A DNA stretch of 32,738 bases from Monoglobus sp964617455 (lineage in GTDB: Bacteria > Bacillota > Clostridia > Monoglobales > Monoglobaceae). Made by a program: the position numbers and the translations under genes. The notes beneath the pieces were generated by a model. That model made no database searches, was not told where the DNA came from, and saw only the letters and a program-made list of their open reading frames with translations. Shown piece by piece: positions 16,442 through 23,812 of this stretch; the stretch's first letter is position 1; every line of letters starts with the position of its first letter. The DNA lies in NCBI GenBank assembly GCA_964617455.1, contig CAZTYF010000020.1, positions 1 through 32,738 of the forward strand, in the 5' to 3' direction.

Positions 16442-18688
16442 TTATTCCTCCGGGACGGCCTCTTCGCCTCCCGCATCTTCCGCCTCGGCTCCGACGTCCG
16501 TATCTGCATCGCTAATGTCGGCGCCGCTGCCGTCATCGGCATTATCCGCACCGCCTACGCTTGAGCCGCTTCCGCCTCCTGCGGCGCCGCTGCCTCCGCT
16601 GCCGTTTTGAACGGTGGTGCCGGCGGCTTCATTTTCGGTTTGAGACTCGGCCGTCTCCGCCCGAGGGGTTTCCTCCTCATCGGCGGTTTCGTCTTCTTCC
16701 TCGTCCTCCTCTTCATCCTCCGCATGGGATGTTACGCTGACGCTGTAGTTCACGCTGATTTTTCTGTCTTTGTTTGCCAAAGCCCCGTGGGCCGCATTCA
16801 TTATGCTCCTCCAAACGGGAATGCACGGGTTGGAGGACATGGAAATCGTTCGAGGCGTGTCATAGCCGTACCAAACGGCAGCCACATAGTAGGGTGAATA
16901 TCCGACAAACCATCTGTCGTAGTTCTCGGAGGTCGTTCCCGTTTTGCCGGCGGTGAAGGTGCCGTCCGAAAGAGCCGCACCTCGTCCCGTGCCGGAGCTT
17001 ACGACGCTGCTTAAATATCTGTTCATAATTGCGGCTGTTTCGGGTTTTATGGCCTGCCAGGATGAATCCGCCTCTTTCCCGGTCAGGATTGTCTCCCCCT
17101 CGCTGTTTTTGATTTCGGTGAAGGTATAGGGCTTGTTGTATATGCCGCCGTTGGGGAACATACAATAGGCCGCAGTGAGTTCCAGGTTTGTCATGCCGTG
17201 AGTCAAACCGCCGAGGGCCAGCTGGGCGTATCCCAAATCGGTGAACATTTCACCGTTGATTTCCTCACTTTCGACCAAGGTCGTAACATTAAGCTGGTGG
17301 GTCATAAAGTCAAAAGAGGTTTGAACACCCATTTCCGACATAATTTTGACGGGAACGGTGTTGAGGGACCGTTGAATGGCATAGTCAAGGCCCACGGAGG
17401 AATTACTGTAGGTGTAGTCATAATTTCGGGGCGTCCAACCGTCATAGGACTCCTTCCTGTCCGGTATGGTGGAGCCGGTGTTTATGGTGCCATAGTCAAG
17501 GGCCGGCGCATACACCGAAAGGGGTTTTATGGAAGAACCGGGCTGCCTGGGGCTCTGAGTCGCCCGATTTAGGGTATAGCTGTTTTCTTTCACACCGATT
17601 CCTCCGGCCATTGCCACAACCCTGCCGTCTTGGGGGTCCATGATAACTATGGAGGATTGGGCCTCCGGGTCCGGGAAATTACTCGCATTGTAATAGTAAT
17701 CCTCAACTATTTGCTGAACTTGGGGGTCATAGGCGCAGTATATTTTGAGACCTCCGGAATATACCATTTTTTTGGCCAAGTTTTCGGAGTAGCCTTTTTC
17801 CCGGAGTTTTTCCGTGGCATCTCTCACAACCTGGTCGATATAGTAGGAAGTTATAAATTCGCTCTTCTTGTTGAGAGCCTCCTCTTTGCTGAATACCAAG
17901 GGGAAGCTCACCGCCTCATCATATTCCTCTTGGGTTATATATCCCAAGGACAGCATCTTTGCCAATACGAGTTCTTGGCGTTCCTTGTTGTTATTCGGGT
18001 TCACAAAGGGGTCATAGTAGGCCGGATTTTGAGTTATGGCCGCAAGGGAGGCGCACTCCGCCAAATTGAGAGCGCTCACATCTTTGTTAAAATACAGATT
18101 CGCCGCCGTTTGAACACCATGGCAATTTTCGGACATATAAATGCAATTGAGATAGAGTTCCAATATCTGGTCCTTTGACATCTTCTTTTCCAAATCGATT
18201 GCCTTGGAAATCTCGCTTATCTTCCGAGCCACGGTTTGGGCATCGTTTCCCGTGATATTTTTTATGAGCTGTTGGGTTATGGTACTGCCGCCGAGGGATG
18301 CCTGCCCTCCCTTCCCCGTGATTTTGTCAACGAAATAGGTAACTGTGGCCCTGACTGTTCTCATGACGTCAACACCCTTGTGAGACATAAACCGTTCGTC
18401 CTCAATGGCGATAAAAGCATTTTGGAGATTTTTCGGCGTGGCGTCAAGGTCCACCCAAACTCTGTTTTCGTCGGAGCTGAGGGTGAGGAGTATCTGCTCC
18501 TCCCCGGTGGCCGGGTCAAGGTAGACAATATCCGAATTGCGGTCCATGGTCAGGGTTTCCACATCAATGCCGTCAACATTGCCCCACAGGCCCATAACAG
18601 CCGTGATGAGGGCGCCTCCGGCAATCACACCTCCCACAAGGAGGGTTATCAGAAAGACTAAGATAAATCTGCCTACATATTTTCTCAT
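16442..18688 (-). CDS. Class A penicillin-binding protein (glycosyltransferase-transpeptidase)
   Basis: A bifunctional peptidoglycan synthase of 748 residues. One N-terminal membrane helix (about 8-32) anchors it outside the cell membrane. The GT51 glycosyltransferase has AFIAIEDERF with catalytic E96 and GGSTITQQLIKN (about 133-144). The transpeptidase has the SSIK tetrad (S385-K388, nucleophile S385), SLN (441-443) and KTG (582-584). From about residue 655 the protein ends in a roughly 95-residue Glu/Asp- then Gly/Ser-rich tail with no recognisable domain. The ATG at 18688 follows a GGGGATAC stretch that is a modest ribosome binding site. Single-gene unit with a promoter and terminator. Confidence 0.95.
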   Translation of the reverse strand: MRKYVGRFILVFLITLLVGGVIAGGALITAVMGLWGNVDGIDVETLTMDRNSDIVYLDPATGEEQILLTLSSDENRVWVDLDATPKNLQNAFIAIEDERFMSHKGVDVMRTVRATVTYFVDKITGKGGQASLGGSTITQQLIKNITGNDAQTVARKISEISKAIDLEKKMSKDQILELYLNCIYMSENCHGVQTAANLYFNKDVSALNLAECASLAAITQNPAYYDPFVNPNNNKERQELVLAKMLSLGYITQEEYDEAVSFPLVFSKEEALNKKSEFITSYYIDQVVRDATEKLREKGYSENLAKKMVYSGGLKIYCAYDPQVQQIVEDYYYNASNFPDPEAQSSIVIMDPQDGRVVAMAGGIGVKENSYTLNRATQSPRQPGSSIKPLSVYAPALDYGTINTGSTIPDRKESYDGWTPRNYDYTYSNSSVGLDYAIQRSLNTVPVKIMSEMGVQTSFDFMTHQLNVTTLVESEEINGEMFTDLGYAQLALGGLTHGMTNLELTAAYCMFPNGGIYNKPYTFTEIKNSEGETILTGKEADSSWQAIKPETAAIMNRYLSSVVSSGTGRGAALSDGTFTAGKTGTTSENYDRWFVGYSPYYVAAVWYGYDTPRTISMSSNPCIPVWRSIMNAAHGALANKDRKISVNYSVSVTSHAEDEEEDEEEDETADEEETPRAETAESQTENEAAGTTVQNGSGGSGAAGGGSGSSVGGADNADDGSGADISDADTDVGAEAEDAGGEEAVPEE

Positions 18689-18725
18689 AATGTATCCCCT
18701 TATTCAGTATACTATACCTATACAT

Positions 18726-18755
18726 ATTATATACTAAGACTCGTAGGTTCTTCAA
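18726..18755 (-). promoter_or_regulatory. Likely promoter of the penicillin-binding protein gene
   Basis: On the minus strand, TATAAT (18731-18726) is preceded at 18 bases by TTGAAG (18755-18750), a partial -35 match. Placement is about 37 bases before the ATG at 18688, so it is well positioned, but the -35 box is weak. Confidence 0.55.
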
Positions 18756-18810
18756 GGGTTACAGACAATAAATTTGTTAATAAATTATTAAATTAGTGTT
18801 ACACCGCATC

Positions 18811-18840
18811 AAAAACCACAATATCTTGTGGAGGTTTTTC
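18811..18840. repeat. Small hairpin with A/T flanks between divergent genes
   Basis: CCACAA (18816-18821) pairs with TTGTGG (18826-18831) around TATC, flanked by AAAAA on the left and AGGTTTTT on the right, so it resembles a weak bidirectional terminator. It lies between the divergent penicillin-binding protein and amidohydrolase genes, where no coding transcript should need ending. The rest of 18756-18860 holds nothing else I can recognise. Confidence 0.35.
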
Positions 18841-18860
18841 ACTCCATTTTGTCTGCATTA

Positions 18861-18889
18861 TTGACTTAAAGACTTTTAGCTGTTATAAT
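18861..18889 (+). promoter_or_regulatory. Promoter of the amidohydrolase gene
   Basis: TTGACT (18861-18866) and TATAAT (18884-18889) with a 17-base spacer. Transcription should begin near 18896, about 51 bases before the ATG at 18947. Confidence 0.75.
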
Positions 18890-18946
18890 AATCTCTGCGG
18901 TTGTATAACAATTGAGTATTTGCAACAGAACAGGAGACGGCAGATA

Positions 18947-19741
18947 ATGATAATAGATTTTCACGCCCACGTTTTTCCGGACAAAATCGCCGAAAGGGCC
19001 TCTCGCGGGATAGAGACGTTCTATGACCTCAAAGTGAGAAATGACGGCACATTGGGCCGCCTGATCCAAATGGAGGATGAGGCGGGGGTTGATATGGCAG
19101 TGGTACACTCCGCAGCCACAACGGCTCACCAAGTGGTTTCGATAAACGACTTTATTTACGAGTGCACCCAAAAATATCCGGACAGGATAATCGGTTTTAT
19201 GACCATACATCCTGATTTTGACGATATAGAGGGAGAAGTGCGGCGGTGCATGGATTTGGGCCTCAAGGGCCTCAAAATCCATCCGGATTTTCAGCATTTC
19301 CATATCGATGACAAAAAAGCCTATAAAATCTATGAGGTGATAAGGGGCAGATTGCCTCTGTTGGTTCACACCGGGGATTTTCGCTATCAATGGAGCAAAC
19401 CTTCAAGGATGGCAAAAGTGGCGGAGGATTTCCCGGATATGACCGTCATCGGAGCTCATTTCGGCGGCTGGTCGGAATGGGACGATGCGGCGGAGGTTTT
19501 TGACGGCTGCAAAAACAGGATATATGTGGACACATCAAGCACCATGTATGATGTGGCACCTGCCCGTATTCGAGAGCTGATAAAAATCTACGGAGAGGAT
19601 CGGGTTATGTTCGGAACCGACTATCCCATGTGGAACGCCGTCGATGAGCTTAAATATATCGATGCCTTGGATTTGAGCCCTTCCGTTCGGGAAATGATTC
19701 TCTCGGGAAATGCCGAAAGGCTCCTCGGAATAAACCCGTAA
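18947..19741 (+). CDS. Amidohydrolase family protein (amidohydrolase-2, PF04909-like)
   Basis: A 264-residue metal-dependent TIM-barrel hydrolase or decarboxylase. The metal motif HxH is in IDFHAHVF (H6, H8). Further conserved sites are GLKIHPDF, LLVHTGDF, VIGAHFGGW and GTDYPMW, the last carrying the catalytic Asp. The substrate is not predictable; relatives act on aromatic acids, lactones or N-acyl compounds. An in-frame start at 18920 lies before the GGAG site (18933-18936), so the ATG at 18947, 10 bases after it, is preferred. It has its own promoter, and a separate promoter precedes yugP, so it is probably monocistronic, although no terminator is clear after it. Confidence 0.88.
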   Translation: MIIDFHAHVFPDKIAERASRGIETFYDLKVRNDGTLGRLIQMEDEAGVDMAVVHSAATTAHQVVSINDFIYECTQKYPDRIIGFMTIHPDFDDIEGEVRRCMDLGLKGLKIHPDFQHFHIDDKKAYKIYEVIRGRLPLLVHTGDFRYQWSKPSRMAKVAEDFPDMTVIGAHFGGWSEWDDAAEVFDGCKNRIYVDTSSTMYDVAPARIRELIKIYGEDRVMFGTDYPMWNAVDELKYIDALDLSPSVREMILSGNAERLLGINP

Positions 19742-19794
19742 CGGGCAGGGAACGTCGCACCTGACAGTGAGCAAGCGGGCAAATCGGGTGAAAT

Positions 19795-19807
19795 GTTTGG
19801 CCCAAAC
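19795..19807. promoter_or_regulatory. 13-bp palindrome next to the yugP promoter (candidate operator)
   Basis: GTTTGG-C-CCAAAC is a perfect two-fold palindrome centred on 19801. It ends two bases before the -35 box at 19810, a position where a regulator could act. No family is recognised. Confidence 0.4.
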
Positions 19808-19809
19808 GG

Positions 19810-19838
19810 TTGACAACGGAGGTTTGATAAACTATAAT
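19810..19838 (+). promoter_or_regulatory. Promoter of the yugP-rsmB-rlmN-prpC-prkC-rsgA-rpe-thiN operon
   Basis: TTGACA (19810-19815) and TATAAT (19833-19838) are exact consensus with a 17-base spacer. Transcription should start near 19845, about 35 bases before yugP. No other strong promoter was seen before 27974. Confidence 0.85.
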
Positions 19839-19879
19839 TACATTAACGGTCAAAATCATAGCTACGGAGGATGATTATT

Positions 19880-20584
19880 ATGTATTTCGGATTATTTGAC
19901 CCAACGATTATTCTGCTCCTTCCTGCCGTTTTGTTGGCAGCCTGGGCTCAATACAGAGTGTCGAGCACATTCAATAAATATTCAAAAATTGCAAGTCTCA
20001 GGGGCTTGACCGGTGCCCAAGCGGCCCGTATGATTCTTGACAGAAACGGACTCACCAATGTCCATATTCAAAGGATCGGGGGGAATCTTACCGATAACTT
20101 CGACCCCCGCACCAATATTGTAAATCTTTCCGACAGTACTTACGCCAGCAACAGCATAGGTGCCATCGGTGTTGCGGCTCATGAGTGCGGCCATGCGGTC
20201 CAGTATGCCACAGGCTACGCACCGATTAAAATCAGAAACGGAATCTATCCGGTGGTCAATTTTTGCAATATGCTGTCTATGCCCATCATATTAATCGGCT
20301 TTGTATTGACCGCCTTCGGAGGAATTGCGCCCATAGTCGTTGATATAGGCATTCTGCTCTATTGCACCACAGTGATATTCCAGCTTATAACCCTGCCCGT
20401 TGAGTTCAATGCCAGCAGCAGGGCATTGAAAACTTTGGAGTCTTACAATATGCTGAGCACCGAGGAACTCGGAGGAGCCAAAAAGGTTCTGTCCGCTGCG
20501 GCCATGACATATGTGGCAGCGGCTTTAAGTTCCCTTATGACGTTGGTGCGTCTGTTTGTGATTTCTCGGGAAACTCGGGATTAG
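19880..20584 (+). CDS. yugP: YugP-like membrane zinc metallopeptidase (PF04298)
   Basis: A 234-residue membrane protein with an N-terminal hydrophobic segment (about 8-24), a zinc-binding HECGH motif at 101-105 in VAAHECGHAVQYA, two central hydrophobic segments (about 123-150 and 150-173), a likely third ligand E175 in LPVEFNASSRAL, and a final hydrophobic stretch. The family is a neutral zinc metallopeptidase of unknown substrate. An ATG at 19871 is only one base from the GGAGG site (19866-19870), so the ATG at 19880 (9 bases) is preferred. First gene of the operon; rsmB follows after 4 bases. Confidence 0.92.
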   Translation: MYFGLFDPTIILLLPAVLLAAWAQYRVSSTFNKYSKIASLRGLTGAQAARMILDRNGLTNVHIQRIGGNLTDNFDPRTNIVNLSDSTYASNSIGAIGVAAHECGHAVQYATGYAPIKIRNGIYPVVNFCNMLSMPIILIGFVLTAFGGIAPIVVDIGILLYCTTVIFQLITLPVEFNASSRALKTLESYNMLSTEELGGAKKVLSAAAMTYVAAALSSLMTLVRLFVISRETRD

Positions 20585-20588
20585 CGGT

Positions 20589-21893
20589 ATGAACGGCAGA
20601 GAGGCGGCATATCGGGTTCTTGCGGGTTTTGCCCGAGACGGAGCATATGTAAACGGCGTCCTGAACGAAACTTTCATAAAATTCAATCTCGACCCCTTGG
20701 AGCGCTCTTTTGCCACGGAGTTGACTTATGGGTGCCTCAAAAATCGGTTGTTCCTTGACTATGGGATATCCCGATTTTCCAAAGTCAAAATCAGAAAGAT
20801 GTCCGTTTCGGTAAGGACCATATTGGAAATAGGAGCATATCAGATTTTGAAAATGTCAAAAGTGCCCGATTCCGCGGCCTGTGACGAGTCCGTAAAACTT
20901 GCCCGAAAATACGCTGCCCGCTCTGCGGGCTTTGTGAACGGAGTGCTCCGCAGCCTGTGCAGGGGAAAGAATGCCATTGAATATCCCAAACGGGAAGACA
21001 ACGAGATAAGGTTTTTGTCGGTTATGTTTTCTTTTCCCGAGTGGATTGTGAGAAGGCTCCTTGAGGATTACGGAGGGGAGGTTTGCGAGAAAATTCTAGA
21101 TTCCGCGAACAGAGCTTACCCTCCCTATATAAGGCAAAATTCCCTCAAGGAGTTGAGCCCCCAAGATTTCCGCCTGTGTCTTTCGGAGGACGGAATCGAA
21201 ACGGAGCCCGAGCCCGATATTAAGGGATGCTACAGAGTTTTGGGACATCTTGATATATCAAAATCCGATACATACAAAAAGGGATTTTTCACAATACAGA
21301 ACAAAAGTTCCCAGCTTGCGGCATTTGCTCTTGAGCCGAGGCCCGGTATGCTTGTTGCGGATATGTGCGCAGGTCCCGGCGGAAAGACCTGTCATATAGC
21401 CGAATTGATGAAAAACAGAGGTGAAATACGGGCCTTTGATATATACGGTCATAAAATCGATTTGATAAATTCGGCAGCCGAAAGATTGGGAATCGATATA
21501 ATAAAAGCCGAGGAGAGAGACGGAACCCGGCTTGTTCCGAGCCTCTCGGGAAAGGCGGACAGGGTTCTCATAGATGCTCCTTGCTCCGGATTGGGGGTTG
21601 TGCATTCCAAACCCGATATAAGATGGACCCGAAAGGAAGAGGATACAGAGGCCCTTTCAAAACTCCAAAAAGCTCTTCTTGACAGAGGGGCCGAGTATGT
21701 TAAACAAGGCGGGATTATGGTCTACAGCACCTGCACCCTCCTTAAAGATGAAAATGAGAGGCAGGCCGAGAGCTTCCTCGAAAGGCACGGGGAATTCGAA
21801 CTTGTGAGTGAGAGGCGGATTATGACCTATGATACGGGAGGCAGCGGATTTTATATAGCAAAATTTGCCAAAACACGCTCGGAGAGCCTTTAG
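20589..21893 (+). CDS. rsmB: 16S rRNA (cytosine-967-C5)-methyltransferase
   Basis: Methylates C967 of 16S rRNA using S-adenosylmethionine. The N-terminal NusB-like RNA-binding domain covers about 1-130. The methyltransferase domain has DMCAGPGGKTCHIAEL (SAM-binding), DAPCSGLG (C332) and YSTCTLLKDENE with the nucleophile C382, the two-cysteine arrangement of m5C enzymes. The 434-residue length is standard. There is only a weak GGGA ribosome site inside the end of yugP, so translation is probably coupled. rlmN follows after 84 bases. Confidence 0.95.
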   Translation: MNGREAAYRVLAGFARDGAYVNGVLNETFIKFNLDPLERSFATELTYGCLKNRLFLDYGISRFSKVKIRKMSVSVRTILEIGAYQILKMSKVPDSAACDESVKLARKYAARSAGFVNGVLRSLCRGKNAIEYPKREDNEIRFLSVMFSFPEWIVRRLLEDYGGEVCEKILDSANRAYPPYIRQNSLKELSPQDFRLCLSEDGIETEPEPDIKGCYRVLGHLDISKSDTYKKGFFTIQNKSSQLAAFALEPRPGMLVADMCAGPGGKTCHIAELMKNRGEIRAFDIYGHKIDLINSAAERLGIDIIKAEERDGTRLVPSLSGKADRVLIDAPCSGLGVVHSKPDIRWTRKEEDTEALSKLQKALLDRGAEYVKQGGIMVYSTCTLLKDENERQAESFLERHGEFELVSERRIMTYDTGGSGFYIAKFAKTRSESL

Positions 21894-21977
21894 CCGAAGT
21901 CCCGATTTACCTCGGACAAAGGCCGAGCGGAACGGATAAAAAGCCGCAAAAAGCGGAGGCCCCGAGGGGATACGGAC

Positions 21978-23054
21978 ATGAAAGACGGAGTTTCTATGAA
22001 AAAGACAAATCTGAAGGACCTATCTCTCCCGGAATTTGAGGCGGCCCTCGCCGAGGTATCCCCCGGCGAGCCCAAATTCAGGGCAAAGCAAATTTACGGA
22101 TGGGTGTATGACAATGTATCGGATTTCGACGAAATGACAAATGTCCCCAAAGCCCTGCGAAAAAGGCTGAAAGAGACTTTTGTCATTGACACCATGTCCC
22201 TATGTCGAAGATTTGTTTCAAACATTGACGGAACCCGAAGATATTTATTCAAATTAAATGACGGGAACTTTATCGAGTCGGTGCTCATGAAATACAAGCA
22301 CGGATATTCCCTGTGCGTGTCAAGCCAAGTGGGATGTGCAATGGGATGCAAATTCTGCGCGTCCACCAAGGGAGGCAAAGTCCGAGACTTAAGCTCCGGA
22401 GAAATTGCGGATCAGGTTTTGATGGCGGAGCGGGATTTGGGCAGCCGTATATCCAACATTGTGATTATGGGCATAGGAGAGCCCCTTGACAATTTTCAAA
22501 ATGTGACGGCCTTTATAAAAAACGCAGGGGCCCCCGAAGGTTTGGGCATCGGACAGAGGCATATAACCCTATCGACCTGCGGCATTGTGCCGAAAATATA
22601 TGAGCTTGCCGATATGAAGCTCCAAATCACCCCGGCGGTGTCCCTCCACGGAGCGGATGACAGGGACCGGGACAGGCTGATGCCCATCAACAGGAAATAC
22701 AATTTGGAAAAGCTGATTCCCGCATGTGGGTACTATATCGAAAAAACCGGAAGACGGATGACCTTTGAATATACATTAATCAAAGGCGTGAGCGACGGCC
22801 CGGAGAGGGCAAAGAAGCTGGCTGGGCTCCTTAAGGGGATGCTGTGCCATGTTAATTTAATTCCGGTGAACACCATCGGGGAAACCGGTTTTGCGCCGTC
22901 CGAGCCCGCCGAGATTCGGAAATTTTCCGAGATTTTGGAATCTCGGGGTATTCCGGCAACGGTGCGGCGGGAGATGGGAAGAGATATTTCGGCGGCTTGC
23001 GGACAGCTCCGCTCAACATACAATGCTTATCGGAATGGAGGTATTGCAAATTGA
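21978..23054 (+). CDS. rlmN: Dual-specificity 23S rRNA/tRNA adenine-C2 methyltransferase
   Basis: A radical-SAM enzyme that methylates A2503 of 23S rRNA and A37 of some tRNAs. The cluster motif is CAMGCKFC (C120, C124, C127). The two mechanistic cysteines appear as C113 (SLCVSSQ) and C341 (SAACGQLR), by comparison with E. coli C118 and C355. Also present are MGIGEPLDN, TLSTCG and SLHGADD. The ATG at 21978 follows GAGGGG at 8 bases; an ATG at 21996 with GGAG at 5 bases is an alternative that would shorten the N-terminus by six residues. The stop codon overlaps the TTG start of prpC. Confidence 0.96.
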   Translation: MKDGVSMKKTNLKDLSLPEFEAALAEVSPGEPKFRAKQIYGWVYDNVSDFDEMTNVPKALRKRLKETFVIDTMSLCRRFVSNIDGTRRYLFKLNDGNFIESVLMKYKHGYSLCVSSQVGCAMGCKFCASTKGGKVRDLSSGEIADQVLMAERDLGSRISNIVIMGIGEPLDNFQNVTAFIKNAGAPEGLGIGQRHITLSTCGIVPKIYELADMKLQITPAVSLHGADDRDRDRLMPINRKYNLEKLIPACGYYIEKTGRRMTFEYTLIKGVSDGPERAKKLAGLLKGMLCHVNLIPVNTIGETGFAPSEPAEIRKFSEILESRGIPATVRREMGRDISAACGQLRSTYNAYRNGGIAN

Positions 23055-23812
23055 AGTTTGATGTTTACGGTGTCACCGACACCGGCTGTGTCAGGGAACT
23101 GAACGAAGACAGCTATGTGATTTGCGGGTTTGACGGCGGCAGAGAACCCGGCTTTTGTGTTGTGGCAGACGGCATGGGCGGACACAATGCGGGGGAGGTG
23201 GCAAGCTCCCTTGCGGTTGACTATATAACCGATTCCCTCAAAGACATTTTGCTTGAGGGCACCCCTGCGGATGTACCCCGCCGTATCAATGACGCCTTAT
23301 CGGGCGCCAACGCAAACATATACAGAATATCACGAGAGGATGTATCCCGAAGCGGAATGGGCACCACCGCCGTGGTATGTGCCTTTTCCGACGGTGAGGG
23401 TTTCATTGCAAATATAGGCGACAGCAGAGCCTATGCTTGCCGAAGCGACGAGATATACCAGATTACCGTTGACCATTCCATAGTTGAAGAATTGGTGGAG
23501 TGCGGAACAATCACAAAGGAAGAGGCCCGCAAACATCCCCGAAAAAACATAATCACCAGGGCCGTGGGCAGTGACAAAACCACAAAGGCCGATATTTTCG
23601 AGTATGAATACAGGTCGGGGGATACCATAATAATGTGCAGCGACGGCCTGTCCGGAATGGTGGAGGACGATGTTATCCTGAATGCGGTGAAGAACAGCGG
23701 AACCTCTCGGGAGACTGCGGAAACGCTTATTGAAATTGCCAAAGAAAATGGCGGTCTTGACAACATAACCGTCATTGTAATACGAATTCTTGAGGAGGAT
23801 GTTACCCTATGA
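23051..23812 (+). CDS. prpC: PP2C-family Ser/Thr protein phosphatase
   Basis: The partner phosphatase of the PASTA kinase, removing phosphate from Ser/Thr with Mn2+ or Mg2+. PPM motifs are visible: LNEDSY with D20, VVADGMGGHNAGEVAS with D40-G41, CSDGLSG and GGLDNITVIVI. At 253 residues it is full length. The start is a TTG at 23051 that overlaps the rlmN stop as TTGA; GGAGG at 23037-23041 is 9 bases upstream, and the protein then begins MKFDVYGVTDTG as family members do. The frame extends upstream into rlmN without homology. Its stop overlaps the prkC start by 4 bases. Confidence 0.95.
   Translation: MKFDVYGVTDTGCVRELNEDSYVICGFDGGREPGFCVVADGMGGHNAGEVASSLAVDYITDSLKDILLEGTPADVPRRINDALSGANANIYRISREDVSRSGMGTTAVVCAFSDGEGFIANIGDSRAYACRSDEIYQITVDHSIVEELVECGTITKEEARKHPRKNIITRAVGSDKTTKADIFEYEYRSGDTIIMCSDGLSGMVEDDVILNAVKNSGTSRETAETLIEIAKENGGLDNITVIVIRILEEDVTL

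Noticed and set aside
16442..16760. GC-rich repetitive stretch considered as a repeat element
   Set aside because: It encodes the in-frame acidic and Gly/Ser-rich tail of the penicillin-binding protein; repetition comes from codon composition.
18689..18946. Possible small gene between the penicillin-binding protein and amidohydrolase
   Set aside because: Only short frames without ribosome binding sites; the region is explained by two promoters and a weak hairpin.
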